Source of the DNA: Scylla paramamosain
Taxonomy: Eukaryota > Arthropoda > Malacostraca > Decapoda > Portunidae
Assembly: GCF_035594125.1 (NCBI RefSeq)
Contig: NC_087181.1
Location: forward strand, 8,214,817 to 8,278,816
Reading direction: 5' to 3'
Length of the DNA stretch: 64,000 nucleotides
Of this stretch, positions 57,697 to 64,000 are shown one piece after another (the first letter of the stretch is position 1; every line of letters starts with the position of its first letter). The position numbers were made by a program, and so were the translations under genes. Below the pieces are notes generated by a model that saw only the letters and a program-made list of their open reading frames with translations, ran no database searches and was not told the origin of the DNA.

Positions 57697-58599
57697 ATGA
57701 TCAAAATACGTCTCCGGTCGAAACAACAGGCCGACCTCATCAAAAATAAAGGCATCAAAATATTTTCGCAAATAGTACCTTCTTATAACATTAATATTGA
57801 AGAATACAGACCGGTTACACAGTGTTACAAATGCTATAAATTCAGCCACCGCACTAACCAGTGCAAAGACACTGAACAGATCTGCTCTAAGTGTGCAGCT
57901 AAGGGCCACGACTACAAGAACTGCCAATCATCCACCTTAAAATGCATAAACTGTGAAGGGGAACACACAGCGGTCTCCTTTAAATGTCCCATAAAACGTG
58001 AGAGTCAGCAACAACAAAATTCTCCAAAACCTACCCCAATTACAACTACCTATGCACAAGCCACCACACCCAATACTCCCACACAAACTACTTCTAACAC
58101 AAACACAAACTCAGAGAAACTTCTGCTTGCAGAAATTATCATAAAATATTCAATTCAGACCTCTTTTGGCGACTTAAAAAAGCAAGCTGAAACCATGAAT
58201 TCCCTGCTTGAATATAACGGTTGCCCCACAATAAAGCTTCCACCAAACTTCCAACAAACCAACCAACAACACTTTAAACAACATTTCCAACAAAACGAAG
58301 AGATACACACTCCAACACCCCCACTTCAGCAACCCGAACTTACCACACCCAACGACACCAGTTCCCTCTCACCTAGGGACATGGGCTCCGAAGAAGACCC
58401 AGCTTCTGGGGAATTGCAGCCCCAGAAGTCCCCTCCAACACAATCCACTCCTACCACTACCATTACCAGTGCCATTACTTCTACCAACACAACCAACAAC
58501 ACCACAAAAAAGACTGACACAAAACGCCTGCTCACAAACCAACCCCAACCTTCACCCCCATCTACACGAACCGCATTAAGGGGTAGGAAAAACACCTAA
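57697..58599 (+). CDS. LINE ORF1, gag-like zinc-knuckle protein (5' truncated)
   Basis: RNA-binding nucleocapsid-like protein of a Jockey-type LINE. Residues ~1-40 (I-K-I-R-L-R-S, then I-N-I-E-E-Y-R-P-V) are the end of the pre-knuckle domain. Three zinc knuckles follow at about residues 43-90: C-Y-K-C-x4-H-x4-C, C-S-K-C-x4-H-x4-C and C-I-N-C-x3-H-x6-C. The rest is Gln/Thr/Pro/Asn-rich and low in complexity. Codons in frame upstream of 57,697 still fit the family for about 15 residues before a stop, so the ATG is probably internal and the true N-terminus was lost on 5' truncation. ORF2 starts 11 bp after its stop codon. Confidence 0.82.
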   Translation: MIKIRLRSKQQADLIKNKGIKIFSQIVPSYNINIEEYRPVTQCYKCYKFSHRTNQCKDTEQICSKCAAKGHDYKNCQSSTLKCINCEGEHTAVSFKCPIKRESQQQQNSPKPTPITTTYAQATTPNTPTQTTSNTNTNSEKLLLAEIIIKYSIQTSFGDLKKQAETMNSLLEYNGCPTIKLPPNFQQTNQQHFKQHFQQNEEIHTPTPPLQQPELTTPNDTSSLSPRDMGSEEDPASGELQPQKSPPTQSTPTTTITSAITSTNTTNNTTKKTDTKRLLTNQPQPSPPSTRTALRGRKNT

Positions 58600-58610
58600 C
58601 ACACTCAACA

Positions 58611-61347
58611 ATGATCACAGTAGTACAACTAAACTGTCGCGGTTTCTGGAATAACAGACACCTTATCTCAGAAGCAATTCGATCTATCGATCCAGACATC
58701 GTCCTTCTCAACCACACAGGCACACCTCTTAAACCCATCAAACTTTACGGATACAACACACGCTACACAACAGGTACGCGCCATGATGGCGTAGCTATCA
58801 TGGTAAAATGTACCATCAAACACATCCACATAACCGACTGGCCTTCAGCTCACTTCCTGGCCACCAAGATCGAAACACAACACGGGCAATTTCTAATCGC
58901 CACAACGTACAGCAGACCGGATACTGGGCTCCCTCTCACCAGCCTCAACAATCTCTTCAACCACACAAACCTACCAGTCTACATACTGGCAGACCTTAAT
59001 GCCAGTCACACGGCATTTCGACACAACAAGAACAACCAACACGGACACGAACTTCTGCAACTCACACAACTAAAACGCCTCCGTTTCCTTGGCCCTGACT
59101 TTCCTACCTGCTATACCCACAATGGGAATGGCAGGCCGGATCTCATTCTCTCCAATCGGCAGTCCCTACCTTTCCACCACCACATCTCCCACGGACCCCT
59201 CTGTGGTTCAGACCACGTTCCCATAATCCTAAAAATATCCTCCAACCCCATATCTATCCCATCCCCACCTGTCCCCGACTACCGCTCCGCCGATTGGGAG
59301 GGATTCAGGGAAACACTTACAGATCTACACCGACCAACACAGCTCGAAGGCCAACCATATACAGAAATAGACAGCGCCCTAGAGAAACTACACAGTGACA
59401 TCCTGACATCAGCCAACAGATACACACCAAAGAAACAACACACAATTCACATAGACTTCAGACCCTCCATAAAAACACAACGACTACTAGTGTGCTACAG
59501 AACACGCTTTTTACAAAACATGAACAGCCTCATTCCCATCTACAGAGACCTCTGCACCCTTCGCACACACATACTAAATAGCCTACAGGATGATCACAGC
59601 GCTCACTGGAGGACTCTAGTCTCCCGTATGGACGGAGCTCGCTGTAGAAACCCTACTCAGTTCTGGCACATGGTGCACAAGCTGAAGGGATGCCAGCGGG
59701 AAAGATTCGAGTACCTCCTAGTGAACGGTGATCGAGTCACCAACCCAGACCAGGTCACCAACACCTTCCAAACACACTGGCGTAACTCCTTCCAACCACA
59801 CCCTCTCCCTCTTCATGAGCCCAGTATTGCCCACATACACCATATCACCGATATTGTGCGCCGAAACCTAGTAAACACACTACCACATAACATTATACAC
59901 TTAACACGACTAGACCCACAACACCCTCTCATCACACCCATTGAGGAGGAAGATGTCGCCAGGTTGCTCAGGCACACTCCGCGGCGAGCCCCCGGCCCCT
60001 CAGGAGTCACCTGGCCAATGGTGCGGAGCCTTCCTCCAGAAATCATATCCAGCCTGACAAAAATATTCAATGCTTGCCTCGCCTCTGGATACTTCCCAAA
60101 GGCTTTTAAAATTTCAAACATCACCCTAATTGCCAAGCCCGAAAAAAAACTCTCACTTACCAGAAAACTATCGCCCCATAAGCCTCCTTGAAATTCTTGG
60201 AAAAACATTTGAGCGTCTAATCAATTTAAGATTGAGAGCGTTCCTCGAAGGTAACGGATTGCTGGCACCACAGCAGTTCGGTTTCCGGAGGAACGCCTCA
60301 ACTGAGGACGCACTTAACAGCATAGTAGCCTACCTAAATTTCAACAAGCCATATTACAAGACAGCCCTCGTGACAAAAGATGTCAAAAAAGCTTTTGACA
60401 CCGTTTGGCACACCGGTTTAAAATACAAAATTTGTAATAACTTTAATCTCCCTTTTTTAACACAACTCATCTTGTGTAGTTTTCTGGAAGAGAGACAGAC
60501 AAGAATCCGCCACCAGGGCAACTTTTCGACATTTTTTACCCCCCAGGCTGGAGTCCCACAAGGCTCCGTACTCTCCCCCACCCTTTTTAACATGTACACA
60601 GCTGACCTACCCCTCCCAGCCCACAATGACTCACTAACTATTCAATACGCGGACGATGTAACGCAATTGGCCCGTGCCAGGTCGTTAGATCTCCTAACCG
60701 ATAAAATTCAACGGGAACTGATAGCGACTAGCCTATGGGAGATGAAATGGCGAATTCTCTCCCATCCCGAAAAATCAAAAGTCACTTATTTCAACATTAA
60801 AAGAAGTCAGCCCCGCCAAATCTCACTAAACAGAATTGATCCAATCCCCACCCCAATTCCCATCAGTAACAACAACAAAGTGCTTGGCCTCACCATAGAT
60901 AAGCACCTCAACTTCAATATACATATAAAACAAAAAGCAACCATAGCCGCCAAGGCCCTGAGCAGCCTGGAAAGATTTCGCGACAGCAGTACAAAAACAA
61001 AACTTCACCTCTACAAAGCTTTCATTCTCCCTCTCTTAACCTACTGCCCTCTTGCCCTCTCTCTCTCTGCTCCCTCCAACCTCTCTAAACTTCAGAAGGT
61101 TCAAAACCGAGCAATTCGTTTCGCTCTTGGGACGAAATGGTTCGACTTCCGAACTTCCATTCACGAGGAGTCCAACATCCCCCCTCTTAACATAACACTC
61201 CACAATAGAATCGAAAAACAACTAAGCTCCTTCTCCGACAGACACACAATCACATACAATTTCATTACCAACCTCCCCCCAGCTTTCCGTCACCTGCCGC
61301 GCTGCAATCTCCTTGATCCCACTGTGCCTCCTGAACCTGTCTTCTAA
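58611..61347 (+). pseudogene. LINE ORF2, endonuclease and reverse transcriptase (one frameshift)
   Basis: EEP endonuclease at residues 1-~215: V-V-Q-L-N-C-R-G (metal-binding Asn), L-A-D-L-N-A-S-H, G-R-P-D-L-I-L-S and the catalytic G-S-D-H-V-P-I. The position usually holding Glu reads V-L-L-N-H-T-G, so that residue is not obvious. RT begins near P-G-P-S-G-V-T-W (about 59,990). A run of eight A at about 60,142 shifts the frame by one; the RT continues in the next frame with N-Y-R-P-I-S-L-L, F-G-F-R-R-N-A-S-T, K-K-A-F-D-T-V-W-H (catalytic Asp), G-V-P-Q-G-S-V-L-S and Y-A-D-D-V-T, ending with a thumb and P-L-L-T-Y-C-P at about 61,031. Apart from this indel the protein is open for over 900 codons, so the copy looks young. 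Confidence 0.88.
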
Positions 61348-61451
61348 TAATGGACTCCTCCTTTCTTCCCTTCACTATCTCCTTTCTCTGTACCACTCAT
61401 GGTGTCTGAGTGGCATCATCGTCGTTCTCTCATTCACGTGGGCGGGCCCGC

Positions 61452-61766
61452 GTGCCAACACCTAGTGGTTTTTTCATATTTTTTGTCTTATGGTTTTGTA
61501 TTCATATTTTTGTTTTTATGCATTTATTTTTCTGTCTCGCAGCCTAGGTTTTAAGGTGGCACCGGACCGCTCCTGGGAAAGGGACGCGACAAAAAAACAC
61601 CGCCATTAACATACCATGCCTCTGACCGAGGGAGTGGGGTCGTGTGCCAACACCTAGTGGTTTTTTCATATTTTTTTGTCTTATGGCTTTGTATTCATAT
61701 TTTTGTTTTTTATACATTATTTTCTTGCCTCGCAGCCTAGGTTTTAAGGGGGCACCGGACCACTTC
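61452..61766 (+). repeat. Direct duplication in the LINE 3' UTR
   Basis: A ~122-bp unit beginning GTGCCAACACCTAGTGGTTT and ending GGCACCGGACC occurs at 61,452-61,573 and again at 61,644-61,766, 192 bp apart with over 90% identity by eye. It looks like a tandem duplication of UTR sequence. Confidence 0.9.
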
Positions 61767-62710
61767 CAGAGAGACGGGGATAGCACGAACCGCACTCCTC
61801 CCACTGACGTCACGGCAATGGGGCCCCCGGCCGTCGGCATGACGTTCCGGTAGCGGTACCCCCCGAGGCAGTTAAGGAGCGGCCAGTACTGATGATGGGG
61901 ACGGTAACCACACCATTCAGTGGAAGCCACTTCACCCCCCACACAGAGGTAGTCGGGTGCGGCAAGGGCTGGGCAGGAAGGTAGTCAAGAGATGGTGGGG
62001 CGGGGCCCTGGAAGCATCCATGCAGGAATCCCCATTCACCCCCCGCCACCAGCGACTTACCGCGTGCAAGCAGATGGTATTAGATTTGACCCCTCGTTGC
62101 GGTGAGGGAGCCTTTTCGAGCCTCTGTCATTGCACATCCTACCATCACGTCAATCATTATCACAAACCATCCTCACCCTCCCCATGCACATAACACCACG
62201 ACATTTTTTATATTCGCTTTTTTTTTTTTTTTTAGCAGGTTGGCCTTTTTGCAGGACGAGTCACAGGACACGAGAAGAAAGGACCGACACCGCTTTTTCA
62301 TCCACCACATTACATCACACAATAAATATCCCGGCCATCACCAAATCACTCTACTACTATCCGTGGTTCGGAACCCACGTAAAACTGTAGGTCCCTCCGC
62401 TATACGGATGTACTTCTTCCTCTGTCCTTCTTTGAACCAATAAAAAGCACAAAAAAAACCTTTATACTCTGACTGTCCTTCACTCCTCTTTCACATCCTG
62501 ATGGTGCAGGCTCTGGATAGTCTGGCCCCTAACTTGTGCGTGGTTTGGCCCGGGGTTTTGGGTGCGTGGGCGGCATCCGTGGCTGTGGCTGTGTTGGGCT
62601 TGGCTTGCTCGGTTGGTGGCGGACTCTCCTGCTTTCCCCGATAAGGACCTTGTCTCCCTTGCCATCTTAGAATGAATATAACACGTTAAAAAAAAAAAAA
62701 AAAAAAAAAG

Positions 62711-62896
62711 ATGTCCTTCATAATTCAAATTGCGCCTGTGTTAAGCCCCAGTGACTATTTCTCCTACTACAATTCCCTTCTTATCACCCCCCTATTCTTC
62801 CCACTATCCCCACTTCTCCCTCCCCATATTTTCTCTCTTTGTTATGTTATGTTAAGCTTGAGCCATTCTCTCCGACACCCTCAATACGGAAAGACC
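62711..62896. other. C/T-rich sequence between LINE poly(A) and hammerhead
   Basis: Pyrimidine-rich, with a small open frame (62,711-63,031) lacking any known domain. Probably the upstream part of the Penelope-type terminal region that holds the ribozyme. Confidence 0.4.
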
Positions 62897-62943
62897 TTCG
62901 CTACTGAAGAAGGGTCAAGGACCCGAAATCGCGATCTAGCGAA
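62897..62943 (+). ncRNA. Type I hammerhead self-cleaving ribozyme
   Basis: All conserved core elements occur in the right order. Stem I 5' strand TTCGCTA (62,897-62,903); CTGAAGA core (62,904-62,910); stem II GGGTC/GACCC with loop AAG (62,912-62,924; A62,911 is an extra unpaired base); GAAA (62,925-62,928); a very short stem III ATCG/CGAT (62,928-62,935); cleavage-site C at 62,936 preceded by T; and stem I 3' strand TAGCGAA (62,937-62,943), fully complementary to the 5' strand. Open at stem I, so type I. Penelope-like elements are known to carry such ribozymes with minimal stem III. Activity here is untested; the extra A next to stem II could reduce it. Confidence 0.82.
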
Positions 62944-63162
<219 letters not shown>

Positions 63163-63199
63163 TAATCATATGTTCATAACAATATGAATTGAATGCCTT

Positions 63200-63279
63200 T
63201 GTTCTCAGCCTTTCATTACCCACTAAAATTATTCAAATTACTCACTTGTGGGTAATTACCCATAGGTTGGGAACCACTG
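63200..63279. mobile_element. Very short hAT-like MITE remnant
   Basis: The right end GGTTGGGAACCACTG is the reverse of the common hAT-type terminus CAGTGGTTCCCAACC. The left side GTTCTCAGCCTTTC ATTACCCAC pairs with it (ATTACCCAC against GTGGGTAAT), so the whole 80 bp is an imperfect palindrome. The extreme left bases are lost or mutated and no 8-bp target duplication was resolved. Confidence 0.5.
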
Positions 63280-63311
63280 CCCTACAACATCCATGAGGAC
63301 AAGCCCTTCTC

Positions 63312-63315
<4 letters not shown>

Positions 63316-63396
<81 letters not shown>
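63316..63396. repeat. (TA)n microsatellite
   Basis: About 80 bp of TA. The Ile-Tyr frames on the minus strand are artefacts. Confidence 0.97.
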
Positions 63397-63401
<5 letters not shown>

Positions 63402-63515
63402 GTTGCAGTGCATTTTATCGTTGGCAACACTGGCAATGAAGATGCGTTGCAGCGCTGCAAAAGCTACAAGCTGTGTATCCGCAAAAACTAACAAGCCCAG
63501 GTTGATGAACTGGCA

Positions 63516-63543
63516 CTGGTTGGCTAGAACACCAGCCAACCAG
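63516..63543. repeat. Perfect 10-bp inverted repeat (hairpin)
   Basis: CTGGTTGGCT and AGCCAACCAG separated by 8 bp. It is followed by dispersed repeat R copy 2 and is not followed by a T-run. Function unknown. Confidence 0.7.
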
Positions 63544-63569
63544 AGATGAGCTGAGGTGTTAGGTGTTGC

Positions 63570-63790
63570 AATCGCTGGAAGAAGACAGTGAGAGGTAGAT
63601 AACACAATCACAGGTCTGTGCGACTCTGCTCCCCTGACCTGTCCGTGTTACATCACTGCCATGTATCAGAGGCGCAGAGAGAGAGCGCGTTCTGCTTATA
63701 CCTCACGTCCATGCTGGGTTATCAGCAATGCAAAGAGAACGCAGTGTTCTGGCACTCATTACCCCCTTTGCATCACCAGCAGAACCGAGA
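63570..63790 (-). repeat. Dispersed repeat 'R', copy 2
   Basis: Reverse complement of 47,815-48,065 with shared blocks AACACTGCGTTC, TGATAACCCAGCATGG, GCGCCTCTGATACATGGCAG and TCAGGGGAGCAGAGTCG. The core has only a short GAGAGAGAG where copy 1 has about 60 bp. The small open frames here are not conserved in copy 1. Confidence 0.75.
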
Positions 63791-64000
63791 GACAAGTACA
63801 TGTACACATGTGCATGCATTTTCTGGCTACTATGAGAGCCAGTTACAGCCTTTGGTGTTGACAGTAGTATGATATAACCATAAGACAGTGACATGCGGTT
63901 TCTCGTTGTACATAGTGTTCTGTAGCGGCAGTGTATTGCTCAGTATGGAGCTGTACTGCTGTGTGCTGAAATTGTGTCTCTGTAAATAAAGACATGGGAA
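63791..64000. other. Unrecognised sequence to window end
   Basis: Contains an AATAAA signal at about 63,986 (CTGTAAATAAAGACATG) and no recognisable coding domain. It may be the end of a transcript or of a repeat whose remainder lies outside the window. Confidence 0.4.

Larger units (their letters stand above)
57660..62710 (+). mobile_element. Jockey-superfamily LINE with ORF1, ORF2, 3' UTR and poly(A)
   Basis: Non-LTR retrotransposon, 5' truncated within ORF1. Gag-like ORF1 (57,697-58,599), a 9-bp gap, then ORF2 (58,611-61,347, one frameshift), a 1.3-kb 3' UTR and an A-run of about 24 at 62,686-62,709. An earlier possible end is AATAAAAAGC at about 62,439 followed by A8. The base composition is C-rich on the coding strand, unlike the surrounding DNA. 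Clade placement is from ORF1 zinc knuckles and RT style. Confidence 0.85.

Noticed and set aside
63661..63872. Small ORFs near the window end as peptides
   Set aside because: They lie in dispersed repeat R and are not preserved in its other copy at 47.8-48.1 kb.

Overview
This window is eukaryotic, non-coding-rich genomic DNA. It most likely comes from an arthropod, and I favour a decapod crustacean. The evidence is very long (TA)n, (GA)n, (TG)n and (TTA)n microsatellites, split genes with GT-AG introns, and a mix of CR1-, RTE- and Jockey-type LINEs, a Penelope-like element and a PIF/Harbinger transposon whose sequence styles are familiar from decapod genomes. That placement is inference. No host single-copy gene, rRNA or tRNA was recognised.

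Positions 716 to about 47,305 are dominated by one AT-rich satellite with a monomer of about 96 bp. A monomer typically runs: ATTACCAAAAACGTGT, GAGTGTTTTTGAGC, TTAGGTACCAAAACGC, ATGCATGCAAAGCACCC, TATATGGGGAAACGA. Monomer subtypes recur in fixed order, giving higher-order repeats (HORs). Form A is five monomers, about 460-500 bp, and dominates 8.45-33.3 kb plus 36.9-38.05 kb. Form B is about nine monomers, about 820-885 bp, and covers 33.3-46.6 kb; it is also the likely form of the left blocks. The array reads + at 716-4200, - at about 5088-8440, + at about 8450-46,640 and - again at 47,187-47,305. It is interrupted by five copies of a non-autonomous element with GGGGGTTGTA-type inverted ends, by a decayed CR1 LINE (9.68-11.4 kb), by rearranged copies of one Jockey/I-like LINE (16.85-18.33, 40.27-40.5 and 41.17-43.24 kb), by a LINE 3' end next to (TG)n (22.5-22.9 kb) and by long (TA)n tracts.

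From 47.3 kb the satellite stops. There follow a foldback element (47,305-47,731), a dispersed repeat with an expanded (CT)n core (a second copy lies inverted at 63.57-63.78 kb), an internally deleted RTE LINE on the minus strand (48.37-50.63 kb) and about 2.4 kb of unrecognised AT-rich DNA.

The right end is a nest of transposons. A PIF/Harbinger element (from 53,369) encodes an apparently intact two-exon transposase and, on the opposite strand, a two-exon MADF/BESS protein. The two genes interlock: each second exon lies inside the other's intron. The right end of the element runs into a 5'-truncated Penelope-like element with a GIY-YIG endonuclease, giving an uninterrupted chimeric ORF. A Jockey-superfamily LINE (gag-like ORF1 plus endonuclease/RT ORF2 with one frameshift) follows. 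Past its poly(A) is a sequence that folds as a near-perfect type I hammerhead ribozyme (62,897-62,943), as known for Penelope-like elements. The most notable items are the HOR satellite with its inversions, the interlocked Harbinger genes and the hammerhead.
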